IMG/VR virus record: IMGVR_UViG_3300034094_000013
Location: 1-45,928 of that record
Length of the DNA: 45,928 nt
Origin: a virus
Direction: 5' to 3' (one strand)
Below the pieces are notes generated by a model that made no database searches, was not told where the DNA came from, and worked only from the letters and a program-made list of their open reading frames with translations. Of this stretch, positions 1 through 6,411 are shown piece by piece. Position 1 is the first letter of the stretch; every line of letters begins with the position of its first letter. Both the position numbers and the translations under genes were made by a program.

Positions 1-666
1 GGCAAACGTGGCACCATTTCGCAAGCCAGTGAGTGATTGGGAAGTGTGATTGACCGACGCCGTCTGGATGAAGGCAGCACCGACCGACAGGTCGCTTGCT
101 GTTCCGGTAACGCTTTCCAGCGTGTCTCCACTAACCCGCCGACCGCCCATGAACGGCCTGCTGTCCTGCTGCCCAATACGAAATAGAACCGTTGGCCCGA
201 CGCCAAACGCAAGACGCTCACCAGACGCGACCGTCGCCGTCCGCAACACCGTGAATACGGTGTACCCGGCGAGGTTTCGGATAACGTCCTGTGCAGCCGT
301 GTTGCCGGTCAGGGTACTGGTGCTGCCATTGAATGTCACTGCGCTGCGACTGTTGATGACTGACGCCGTGAGCGAAGGCCGTGCGGTGCTGGTTGCCGTG
401 AAGTCTCGCCCGTTTCCGCTCTTGTCCTTCCAAGTCTCAACAAGCGAGCCGTTCAGCGTCATGCTCGCAGCCGATGAGTCCGCGCCGTCCAGCCACAGCG
501 CACACCCCGCGATGTCCAGCGGCGAACTCACCGCCGTCACCGGCCCCGCGTCGGTGGTGTAAAGCGACTGCGGGTCGGCAGCGTCAAGCCACAGGGCGAG
601 GCCGCTGATGGAGCGAGGCGTGAAGCCCGTCGCTTTAGGGCGAAGGACGCGAGGTGACTGAGCCAT
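1..666 (-). CDS. LamG-like structural or tail protein, 3' end cut by window edge
   Basis: An open frame of 222 codons runs from an ATG at 666 to the left edge without a stop, so the C-terminus is missing. The N-terminus carries two copies of an LWLD(A/G)AD motif, at about residues 25-31 and 57-63. The second is followed by a region (WKDKSGNGRDF, then VTFNGS) typical of concanavalin A/LamG-fold domains in phage tail and surface proteins. The ATG overlaps the stop of the preceding gene (TGATG), as at many junctions here. A role in adsorption or as a virion surface protein is inferred from the fold. It lies downstream of the lysis-type genes, away from the other tail genes. Complete LamG-type domains usually go on with a further strand set and a conserved end, which supports truncation by the window. 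Confidence 0.72.
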   Translation of the reverse strand, partial: MAQSPRVLRPKATGFTPRSISGLALWLDAADPQSLYTTDAGPVTAVSSPLDIAGCALWLDGADSSAASMTLNGSLVETWKDKSGNGRDFTATSTARPSLTASVINSRSAVTFNGSTSTLTGNTAAQDVIRNLAGYTVFTVLRTATVASGERLAFGVGPTVLFRIGQQDSRPFMGGRRVSGDTLESVTGTASDLSVGAAFIQTASVNHTSQSLTGLRNGATFA

Positions 667-845
667 CAGTTCGCGCCCTTCTCCACCGCATCCACGCCCA
701 CACGAAGATGACCCTGATCCACAACGGCTGCCCTTGCAGCAGCAACCGCAGCGGCACATCGAGCGGGTTCAGCATCGAGGCTGACTGGGTCAGCAGAAAG
801 CCACACCAAGAGAGAGATCACGTACTTCCAGAACAGTGCGATCAT
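666..845 (-). CDS. Small secreted or membrane-anchored protein, 59 aa
   Basis: A 59-residue frame starts at ATG 845, overlapping the stop of the upstream gene as ATGA, and ends in TGA that shares a base with the next ATG (TGATG). A GAGG sequence lies about 10 bases upstream. Residues 1-15 are hydrophobic (MIALFWKYVISLLVW) and look like a signal peptide or a single membrane segment. The rest is alanine- and valine-rich with one cysteine. Its position, directly after two membrane proteins and a membrane-anchored protease, suggests a lysis accessory protein such as a spanin-like or holin-modulating peptide, but no family motif is visible. A longer in-frame reading starts further upstream but would overlap the previous gene heavily, so the coupled start is preferred. 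Confidence 0.55.
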   Translation of the reverse strand: MIALFWKYVISLLVWLSADPVSLDAEPARCAAAVAAARAAVVDQGHLRVGVDAVEKGAN

Positions 846-1093
846 TTCACTACCTCGTGGTATTTCTTCCACACAAACATGCACAGCAGTGCGCCGACGA
901 CGCTCATCACGAATCCACCCGGAGCATAGTGCGATCCCGTGATGATGGAACCCACTAAGCCGCCAGCCACTGAGCCAGCCACGCCGACGCCGATGGTCTG
1001 CCACTTAGGACTGGGCACAACAGGAGGCCACAGCCACTCAGCAATCGTGCCAGCGATCCACCCGAACACAAGCCAAACGAGTAAGCCAATCAT
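842..1093 (-). CDS. Small three-segment membrane protein, GlsB/YeaQ/YmgE-like (holin candidate)
   Basis: 83 residues from ATG 1093, chosen because GGAGG lies 7 bases upstream and the ATG shares a base with the preceding TAA (TAATG). Three hydrophobic glycine-rich stretches are visible, at about residues 2-20, 33-52 and 58-75. The opening GWIAGTIAEWLWP resembles the transglycosylase-associated (GlsB/YeaQ/YmgE) family of small inner-membrane proteins. The C-terminus is basic (WKKYHEVVK). In a phage, and in this cassette, it could serve as a holin or membrane-stress protein; that role is inferred from size, topology and neighbours. The family assignment rests on pattern only. Confidence 0.68.
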   Translation of the reverse strand: MIGLLVWLVFGWIAGTIAEWLWPPVVPSPKWQTIGVGVAGSVAGGLVGSIITGSHYAPGGFVMSVVGALLCMFVWKKYHEVVK

Positions 1094-1347
1094 TACCATC
1101 CCTCCGCGTGACAGATGTTTCCGTTCTCTCGATACATACGCTGGTATGGCTGGGGCGGAGGATCTGCGAACACCGCAACCCACAAGCCGATCTTCGCCAG
1201 CCGCTGAAAGAATCGCACCACTGGCCTGTCATGCTTGGGCCGGAACGGATTGATCGGATCGAATCCCGGCACGCACGCCACCAGATACCCGGCGACTAGG
1301 CACGCAAGGCACGACGCAACAAACGTGTTTCTTGAGACGCGAGGCAT
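1093..1347 (-). CDS. Small membrane protein, 84 aa, lysis-cassette candidate
   Basis: The start at ATG 1347 overlaps the stop of the protease gene upstream (TGATG); a longer reading would run inside that gene. Residues 8-26 form a hydrophobic segment with two cysteines (ASCLACLVAGYLVAC). This is followed by a proline-rich loop with a basic HDRPVVRFFQRL stretch, a second short hydrophobic segment (KIGLWVAVF) and a polar tail. I recognise no family. Translation coupled to the papain-like protease on one side and the GlsB-like membrane protein on the other suggests a joint role, plausibly at the cell envelope late in infection. Confidence 0.6.
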   Translation of the reverse strand: MPRVSRNTFVASCLACLVAGYLVACVPGFDPINPFRPKHDRPVVRFFQRLAKIGLWVAVFADPPPQPYQRMYRENGNICHAEGW

Positions 1348-2474
1348 CACAGTGCCAATGCGTGATTGACCTTCGGCATCTTGCGAGACGCCTGCGGTTC
1401 CGGCGACAACCATTCTTTATGCTCCAGCCTACGGAAGGGAAACCCTGCTACTCCACCAATGGCAAACGAATCGCCCTGTCGCAGGATGGCTTCGATGTCG
1501 GCACGGCTTGCCCAGAAACTGCCTTCGGGCTGGTCGCTCGGCCAACGTGGGCCTGTCACCCACCGCTCTCCCCACGAGTTAAAGATGAGCCCACCGTCAG
1601 GCGTTCCATCCTTGTGGTTGGCAGCAAATCTGGTCGAGCAGATGACCATGCAATGGCCCCACTCCCCGCCTCGTGGCAGCGCGCCGAACTTGTCCCTTAC
1701 ATTGGTCGCTGCGAATCCGACATTGCTACAGATTGGGACGCAGTAACCGCTGGCTATGGCGGCACACAACTCATCCCACGTCGAGACTTGAGCGACTGCT
1801 AATGCTCGATGCTTGGCCGCAGCAATCGCGATGTCACGCGGCGGACCATACGCACCCCAGTCTCGGGATCGCTGAATGGAATACTGCGACAGGTCGTACT
1901 GACCCACTACTTCCCGGAACAAAATGCCGCCGACTGCCGGGTCTTTGCACTTACCCGCCACCCATCTTGCGGCGGCGGCTCCATACGATCCGTCGCTGTA
2001 CCCCGCATAGGTAACGGGAGGAAGTCGCGCAAGCGTTCTAGAACCTGCGTACAGTGGCTCAGTCGCGACTAACTTGGGCGGCGCGGGTAACTCGCCCTGC
2101 TTCCATGACACCGCTTGCCCTATGTAACTTCCCATTGCAAACCCAAAGCTGACGCAGGAACCATGATTGCCCTGATTCCACACGGCGAACGGCTTGCCAT
2201 AGACCGCACGATGGGCTTCGTCTGCGTACCTGTACAGCAGCGTGTCTTTCTTCTGCACGTTGTCCATGCAGTCCTTGCCAGCCTGCGCAAAGCGTGGCTG
2301 GTCAAGTTCACTAAGGAACTCTGCGGTCGCCTCTGGGTTAGGGACATAGCCGAAGTTGTCTTCGACCTTGTCCGCCAGCAACGCGACGTACCGACTGACG
2401 AGGGTGCCCAGTGCAGCGGCGAAGACAACGAACGCTACCGCCGAGAACGTCCACGAGTTATCACTGCGCCGCAT
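1347..2474 (-). CDS. Papain-like (C1A-type) cysteine peptidase with N-terminal membrane anchor
   Basis: 375 residues. A hydrophobic segment at about 9-32 predicts a signal anchor. The papain active site is complete. The NQGNHGSC motif places the oxyanion glutamine at Q101 and the nucleophile at C107, with the six-residue spacing seen between Gln19 and Cys25 in papain. H274 lies in GEWGHCMVICS, and N299 in FNSWGERW, the canonical NSWG box. No ERFNIN-type propeptide is visible; residues 33-95 are polar. C1A enzymes cut proteins, so the likely substrates are host envelope proteins or a precursor. Because it is flanked by small membrane proteins, an unusual role in lysis or host-cell exit is inferred. 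It overlaps the upstream gene by 14 bases. CHAP and NlpC/P60 endolysins share the clan but lack this Q/C/H/N arrangement. Confidence 0.85.
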   Translation of the reverse strand: MRRSDNSWTFSAVAFVVFAAALGTLVSRYVALLADKVEDNFGYVPNPEATAEFLSELDQPRFAQAGKDCMDNVQKKDTLLYRYADEAHRAVYGKPFAVWNQGNHGSCVSFGFAMGSYIGQAVSWKQGELPAPPKLVATEPLYAGSRTLARLPPVTYAGYSDGSYGAAAARWVAGKCKDPAVGGILFREVVGQYDLSQYSIQRSRDWGAYGPPRDIAIAAAKHRALAVAQVSTWDELCAAIASGYCVPICSNVGFAATNVRDKFGALPRGGEWGHCMVICSTRFAANHKDGTPDGGLIFNSWGERWVTGPRWPSDQPEGSFWASRADIEAILRQGDSFAIGGVAGFPFRRLEHKEWLSPEPQASRKMPKVNHALAL

Positions 2475-3012
2475 TGATAGCCGCCCTCCCTACGTCACGG
2501 AACGCGGACACCCACAGTGACCGCAACTCTGGCGTGAGAGGACCGCCGTCAGTTCCGACGTGAGCCTCTAGGTAGGTGGCGATCTTGTCGCGGGCGGCGG
2601 GCTGGCGATCCCCGATGCTCTCGCCCCTGCACCGCAGCAGTCGAGCAGCCTTGCGGAGTTGGTCAATCTGCGACCCAGTAATGATCGAAGGCTCGGACAG
2701 CGAACCGTCGTACTCGATCTCATCCGCCAGTTCCAGAAGGAGATTGCCTACCGTCGAGGCGTCCGAACTGGCCGTCTCGCCACGAAAGTCGCCCGCCAGA
2801 GACAGAGGGCCAGCATCCGGGACAGGGGTCGGCTCATTGTCCCGGCCACCGAATGACGGCAGGGCAAGCAACGCCAACGCCAGCAGGCCAATCGCCAGCA
2901 TGGTGCGTGGGTCTACTCGTGCCTTCACAGCCTCCAGCACAGCCTTTGCCTTTGCGACATCGACACCCGTGAACAGAGCCACCGCTGCCACAATCAGCAA
3001 GATCGAGATCAT
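2461..3012 (-). CDS. Two-segment membrane protein with soluble C-terminal domain
   Basis: 183 residues from ATG 3012, overlapping the preceding stop as ATGA. Two hydrophobic segments lie at about 1-17 and 38-54, separated by a short basic, alanine-rich linker. A proline-rich spacer (NEPTPVPDAG) leads to a helical domain of about 120 residues with acidic stretches (LLLELADEIEYDG) and a TGSQIDQLRKAARLL segment. The function is unknown. It immediately precedes the papain-like protease in the transcript and overlaps it by 14 bases, so it may present or restrain that enzyme at the membrane, or act as an antiholin or spanin-like partner. These roles are inferred only from position and topology. Confidence 0.65.
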   Translation of the reverse strand: MISILLIVAAVALFTGVDVAKAKAVLEAVKARVDPRTMLAIGLLALALLALPSFGGRDNEPTPVPDAGPLSLAGDFRGETASSDASTVGNLLLELADEIEYDGSLSEPSIITGSQIDQLRKAARLLRCRGESIGDRQPAARDKIATYLEAHVGTDGGPLTPELRSLWVSAFRDVGRAAINAAQ

Positions 3013-3530
3013 TTATTTTCCCTGCACTTGGCGTGTGTCTGCGCTCCCCGCCTGCCTGTGCGATGACCGTGACCCTCACGGAACTCTCGCACCGCAGACA
3101 CTAGGTCGAACGCCTCCTCCGAAGGCTCGGGGCGACGACCTAGCCGACGTGACTCCTGTGCCTTTTCATGCCGCACAGTCCACGCCACCAGTAGATTTAT
3201 GTCCCGTCGTGGCTGGCACATGGACAGCAGCCGCCGCCGCAGAATGGCGGGGTCTAGGCCGACATCTCGGCAAGTCTGGTCAAAGGTGAACTCTCCACCC
3301 GTGCCCTCCACGACCCACTGGTAGGCCGCTACGCCACGACGCAACGCCTCCCATTCCTTGCGGGACTCTGGCCGCATTCCGTAGCGACCCAGCCGCCTGT
3401 GACGGCGACAGAGATCGCTCATGTGGTAATAGGTGCGGACAAGAACCTCCCTGCAAAACCGACTCCATCCGGTTTCGCAGTCCTCAATGATGTTCTCGTC
3501 GTCGTAATCCGTGACGACGTGGGCAATCAT
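3009..3530 (-). CDS. Hypothetical basic protein, possible helix-turn-helix region
   Basis: 173 residues, highly charged and arginine-rich. The acidic N-terminus (DYDDENIIEDCETGW) is followed by helices containing YYHMSDLCRRHRRLGRYG. A stretch at about residues 80-105 (FTFDQTCRDVGLDPAILRR) has the spacing of a helix-turn-helix in which a residue pair such as VGLD forms the turn. This suggests DNA binding but does not prove it. The C-terminus is strongly basic. The gene starts directly after the stop of the nucleotide hydrolase gene (TAAATG) and overlaps the following membrane protein by ATGA. It could be a late regulator of the downstream lysis-type genes. No named family is recognised. Confidence 0.6.
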   Translation of the reverse strand: MIAHVVTDYDDENIIEDCETGWSRFCREVLVRTYYHMSDLCRRHRRLGRYGMRPESRKEWEALRRGVAAYQWVVEGTGGEFTFDQTCRDVGLDPAILRRRLLSMCQPRRDINLLVAWTVRHEKAQESRRLGRRPEPSEEAFDLVSAVREFREGHGHRTGRRGAQTHAKCRENK

Positions 3531-3890
3531 TTACTTATTCGGTGCCTCGCAAAAGCCGGATCGCAAGGTGCCCTCGTTGAGATGCGGCCACACCTCAAGC
3601 GAGTGGATCGCCGCCATGACGTTCCATGCGCTGTGCCCCAAGTGGTCTTCAGATCGGTCGCCTGACAGGAACATGTAGAGGTGCCGGATGGCATGATTAA
3701 TCATGTCATTAGCAGGCATTCCCTTCTCCCAGTTGTAGTCGCCGTAGCGTGCGGCACCCTCAGCGCACGCAGCCGCCACCGCCGCCAGTCCAATCGGACT
3801 GATGAGGTCGTACCTCGTGGCCTCCGCATCGCTCGACCGAACGGCGCCACTGGCGTACTTCACAGACGAATCCTCAGTTACCTTAATCAC
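3531..3890 (-). CDS. dATP/dGTP diphosphohydrolase-like protein (MazZ/DUF5664 type)
   Basis: 119 residues from a GTG at 3890, chosen because GGAG lies 7 bases upstream and it overlaps the HD-hydrolase gene by only 8 bases; a start at 3965 would overlap by over 80. Diagnostic features are RYDLISPIGLAAVA (about 26-39), EGAARYGDYNWEKG (44-57) and NHAIRHLYMFLSGD (65-78), followed by EDHLGHSAWN. This pattern matches phage dATP/dGTP diphosphohydrolases (former DUF5664), all-alpha enzymes that hydrolyse dNTPs to dNMPs and supply or purge purine nucleotides. E44, H66, H70, D78, D82 and H83 are plausible metal or active-site residues. MazZ of 2-aminoadenine phages belongs to this type, but the domain also occurs in phages without that pathway. 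No PurZ is seen in the window. Confidence 0.75.
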   Translation of the reverse strand: MIKVTEDSSVKYASGAVRSSDAEATRYDLISPIGLAAVAAACAEGAARYGDYNWEKGMPANDMINHAIRHLYMFLSGDRSEDHLGHSAWNVMAAIHSLEVWPHLNEGTLRSGFCEAPNK

Positions 3891-4410
3891 ACCATATCTC
3901 CATGAACCTTGCCTCAAACAACTGCTTGGATTGCTGCCAGCAGTACGGCAGGATCGGGCCACCAATAGGCTCCGCGTCGATTCCCCAATCGTGATCGACC
4001 GTGAGCAACTCTCTCTTCTCCGCCATCAAGGCACGCTTGTCTGCGTCCTTTACTTCCTTCGGTATCGGCCAACACAACCCGTACTTGCGGGCTATGGTTC
4101 GCTGGATGTGTTCCTCTAGGTCGCGATACGCCGGAAGCATCTGCTTGAGCGGCGTTGCCACGTCACCGAGATACGCTTCGCTTGCGTCATGCAGCAATCC
4201 CCACACCGCATGTTCCTGCGGCACTATCTTGCTGACCATCACACTGTGCTGTGCCACACTGTACGGGCATTTGCTGTGGCCGGTGAAGCGGTTGATGATC
4301 GACAGTGCGTGAGCAATGTCTGGCATCCGCACGTCTTCCTCACAGAAGTCCGACAGGTCAATGACTCGTCCGGTGAATGTTTGCATCATCGTCTCGCTCA
4401 ATGTCCTCAT
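3883..4410 (-). CDS. HD-domain nucleotide phosphohydrolase (YfbR/DatZ-like)
   Basis: 175 residues from ATG 4410 with GGAG 9 bases upstream. The HD signature is visible: H55 in YSVAQHS, H74-D75 in WGLLHDASEAYLGD, and a distal Asp around 122-124 in KEVKDADKRAL. DIAHAL (31-36) and RFTGH (41-45) precede it, as in phage HD hydrolases related to YfbR 5'-deoxynucleotidase and to DatZ, a dATP triphosphohydrolase of about the same length. The expected reaction is metal-dependent dephosphorylation of a deoxynucleotide. It overlaps the next gene, a dATP/dGTP diphosphohydrolase-like protein, by 8 bases, so the two are almost certainly made together and act on the purine dNTP pool. The substrate cannot be set from sequence alone. 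Confidence 0.82.
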   Translation of the reverse strand: MRTLSETMMQTFTGRVIDLSDFCEEDVRMPDIAHALSIINRFTGHSKCPYSVAQHSVMVSKIVPQEHAVWGLLHDASEAYLGDVATPLKQMLPAYRDLEEHIQRTIARKYGLCWPIPKEVKDADKRALMAEKRELLTVDHDWGIDAEPIGGPILPYCWQQSKQLFEARFMEIWCD

Positions 4411-4413
4411 CGG

Positions 4414-4881
4414 TCAGCACTCCTTGCATACGAGGGGATCAATCGGGTTCAACGCTCGCTGCGGCACGAAGTACGCATCTCCGTAGCCGCCGTAGTTCTG
4501 CCTGTACTTGTCCTGCTTGGCGTCCTTGCACCGCATCCATCCGCGAAGCACAAAGTCGTGCGGGCCTCCGGTCACAAGGACATACACGTCCTCGTCTCTG
4601 TCCGCATCACGCACGATGAGGTCGTAGTGGTGCTGCGACCGCGTCCGAATCTGGATGTTGTCCCCGATGTCGGCATCCTTGAACGTGTTGACGCTGCCGC
4701 TCCAGTAACGCCCAGTGGCCTTCGCGAACGCACACTCACCGCACGCACCCAAGATGTGAATGCCCCACTCCTCATTGGTTGGAAGCCGGTTGCGACACCC
4801 CTTCCGCAATGCCTCGACGTTGCGAGACACGCCAACAAGGGCGGCACGACTGACTTCAAACCACTCAAGCGTTACGTTCAT
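4414..4881 (-). CDS. Hypothetical protein, possible PD-(D/E)XK-like fold
   Basis: 155 residues from ATG 4881, preceded by GGAGG and overlapping the previous stop as TGATG. It contains LGACGECAFAKATGRYW, followed by a DIGDNIQIRTRS segment and a predicted beta strand (DVYVLVTG). Spacing of the glutamate in GE, an aspartate in DIG and the QIRTR strand faintly resembles PD-(D/E)XK nucleases or phage proteins with that fold, but the canonical lysine is not clear. It lies between a mini-metalloprotease and the HD hydrolase, in a block of small DNA- and nucleotide-metabolism genes. The function is unknown; the nuclease suggestion is weak. Confidence 0.6.
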   Translation of the reverse strand: MNVTLEWFEVSRAALVGVSRNVEALRKGCRNRLPTNEEWGIHILGACGECAFAKATGRYWSGSVNTFKDADIGDNIQIRTRSQHHYDLIVRDADRDEDVYVLVTGGPHDFVLRGWMRCKDAKQDKYRQNYGGYGDAYFVPQRALNPIDPLVCKEC

Positions 4882-5171
4882 CACGCCTCCGTGCGTCGGT
4901 ATCCCAGCGCCCACAGGATGCGGGTCAGGTCATCACCTTGCTGCGTCACGTGCTCCTCGCTCTGCGTTGGGTTCGCAGCGTGTAGGAACTCGTGAATCTC
5001 TGTGTTGAGTCGAGCCCGCCCTTTGAGCCTCTCGTCAATCAGGATCTTCTTTGCCACGTACTGATTCTTTGGGTCGGGCATGAACGTCCAGCCAATCGCG
5101 TTCCCCTTGAGGCGCGTGTACCTCCACAGCCATCGCACGCCACCAATGAGAAACGAATGGTTGTCTGGCAT
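4881..5171 (-). CDS. Small HExxH putative metallopeptidase, 96 aa
   Basis: The start at ATG 5171 overlaps the stop of the nuclease fusion gene (TGATG). The motif EIHEFLHA provides a zinc-binding HExxH at H60-E61-F-L-H64, followed by SEEHVTQQGDDL, where E72, E73 or H74 could be the third ligand. An N-terminal beta-rich part (GGVRWLWRYTRLKG) precedes it, and RLNTEIHE places the motif on a helix as in minimal gluzincin or metzincin folds. Short phage proteins of this build occur near early genes. The substrate is unknown; it might cleave a host regulator or a phage precursor. At 96 residues it is at the lower limit for a peptidase. Confidence 0.65.
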   Translation of the reverse strand: MPDNHSFLIGGVRWLWRYTRLKGNAIGWTFMPDPKNQYVAKKILIDERLKGRARLNTEIHEFLHAANPTQSEEHVTQQGDDLTRILWALGYRRTEA

Positions 5172-5869
5172 CACATTGCCCCTTGTGCCTGTTGAATGAA
5201 TCGCTTGATCTGCTCCAGCGGAAACGTCACGAGCCATTCCTTCTCGTTCTGCCGGTGCAGCACCACAGGGCAAAGCTCCCCGCACTGCTCTCGTGACTTC
5301 TCCATGACGGCGTGAAGATTCAGTCCACGCTCGACACGCTTGACTTCCATCCACAAGTGCGGAGTGCCGGGACTGATAAGGTCACTGGCGGACTCCGTCC
5401 CGCTGTGTTGCTGCGAGCGTCTGGCGTGGGCCTGCGGCAGCAGACGGTTCCACTCCGCCGCCGCCTCCAACTCGCCACGCTTTCCCTTCTGCCTGCTGTT
5501 GATGCTCATGCGCACGATCTCCGGTGGTGTGCCGTTCCTCTCCCGCCACATGAAGATGCGGAACGGGTATCTCTCTGGCCCATAGCCAAGATGCCGCTTG
5601 TGACGTAACGCAGCCAAGAACTCAGGGTCGTAGTTAGCGTCGTCCACCTCCCGCTTGGCGGTGAGGCACATGCCCTTGCTGATGTCGTGCTGCCCACCCG
5701 AGTGCAGCCCCTCGTGGCAGTACACGCACAAGCGGAGCAACGCCCGCCGGTCATGCACCCGCCCCGCTCCTTGCTGGAGGTGGTGGATATGCAGCGGCGC
5801 ACTGGACGACCAGCAGACCGCACAGAACGGGTACTCATTGGCGAACCGCGATAGGGTTTCATCGCTCAT
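5171..5869 (-). CDS. Two-domain nuclease: N-terminal HNH-type zinc module fused to PD-(D/E)XK endonuclease
   Basis: 232 residues from ATG 5869 with GGAGGAAG just upstream. Residues 12-60 form a zinc-finger/HNH-type module: C16-x2-C19, H29-H30 (HIHH), then C48-x2-C51-H52 and H56. Residues 121-225 look like a resolvase-type PD-(D/E)XK nuclease: SINSRQKGKRGELEAA with E133, SASDLI with D163, and WMEVKR giving E175-x-K177. Phage enzymes with the second domain process DNA junctions or branched replication products, like Hjc and VRR-type nucleases. The first domain may bind or nick DNA. An internal ATG at codon 121 could make the second domain alone, but it has no clear ribosome binding site. It overlaps the next gene by one base. 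Confidence 0.78.
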   Translation of the reverse strand: MSDETLSRFANEYPFCAVCWSSSAPLHIHHLQQGAGRVHDRRALLRLCVYCHEGLHSGGQHDISKGMCLTAKREVDDANYDPEFLAALRHKRHLGYGPERYPFRIFMWRERNGTPPEIVRMSINSRQKGKRGELEAAAEWNRLLPQAHARRSQQHSGTESASDLISPGTPHLWMEVKRVERGLNLHAVMEKSREQCGELCPVVLHRQNEKEWLVTFPLEQIKRFIQQAQGAM

Positions 5870-6125
5870 CTTCCTCCCCCACAAGCAGGTGCAGTTCGTC
5901 CATCGCATCCCGGAACGCCTCGTACTCCTCCTTGTGCATGAACTCGATGCGATACGAGTAGGTGCCCGCCTCCAAACTCACACCGTCCTCTAGGTCGAGC
6001 GACACGATCTTCTCGCATGTCACCTCGCCTGCGGCGGAGGCGTAGGCCACCTCTTTCGCAGCACTAATGAGCCCCTCGTTCTCCTTAAACAACTTGCCTA
6101 AAGCCGCAGCCATGAATGAACCCAT
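5859..6125 (-). CDS. Hypothetical acidic protein, 88 aa
   Basis: The start at ATG 6125 is supported by GGAG 8 bases upstream; a longer frame to 6191 would overlap the previous gene. The N-terminus is amphipathic (MAAALGKLFKENEGLISAAKE). A beta-rich centre follows (CEKIVSLDLEDGVSLEAGTYSYRIEF) and an acidic helix ends the protein (EEYEAFRDAMDELHLLVGEEDER). It overlaps the nuclease fusion gene by 11 bases. No family is recognised. The strongly acidic end could mimic DNA or bind a basic partner, but this is speculation. Confidence 0.55.
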   Translation of the reverse strand: MGSFMAAALGKLFKENEGLISAAKEVAYASAAGEVTCEKIVSLDLEDGVSLEAGTYSYRIEFMHKEEYEAFRDAMDELHLLVGEEDER

Positions 6126-6136
6126 GAGATGTACTC

Positions 6137-6409
6137 CTAGTTGCCCTCTTGCGTCCGAAGCCACTGGCTTGCCATCGCAAACCACATACACAGATTTGCC
6201 AGATCATCCGCTGACGTAATGACCACCGTTCCGCTCGTCGCCAGCACCACCGCCGATGCGTGCGGCTGAGCGAACCACTCCTCGTCCTCGTCGCTCGCAT
6301 CACCGATCACCGAACGCAAGGTCTTCAAGCCCTTTGCCGGTCGGCACAGTGCCGCCAGTCGCTGGTTGTTAGCGTCCGTGTATCTCAGCAACACCAAGTC
6401 CTTTGCCAT
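6137..6409 (-). CDS. Hypothetical protein, 90 aa
   Basis: From ATG 6409, with GGGAG five bases upstream; longer starts lack a comparable site and would enter the preceding inverted repeat. The sequence opens MAKDLVLLRYTDANNQRLAAL, has an acidic loop (DASDEDEEWF), then a hydrophobic strand (ASAVVLATSGTVVITSADDLANL) and an aromatic helix (MWFAMASQWL). It looks like a small soluble alpha/beta protein. It is the first firmly supported gene after the helicase, separated by a stretch with only weak small frames. Function unknown. Confidence 0.5.
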   Translation of the reverse strand: MAKDLVLLRYTDANNQRLAALCRPAKGLKTLRSVIGDASDEDEEWFAQPHASAVVLATSGTVVITSADDLANLCMWFAMASQWLRTQEGN

Positions 6410-6411
6410 CG

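Noticed and set aside
3192-3204. Internal copy of the GGACATAAATCTA 13-mer as a promoter for the lysis-type genes
   Set aside because: It is inside a coding region where the bases are explained by codons, and lacks the CCGG part, so it was not listed as a feature. It is kept only as support for the repeated-motif finding.
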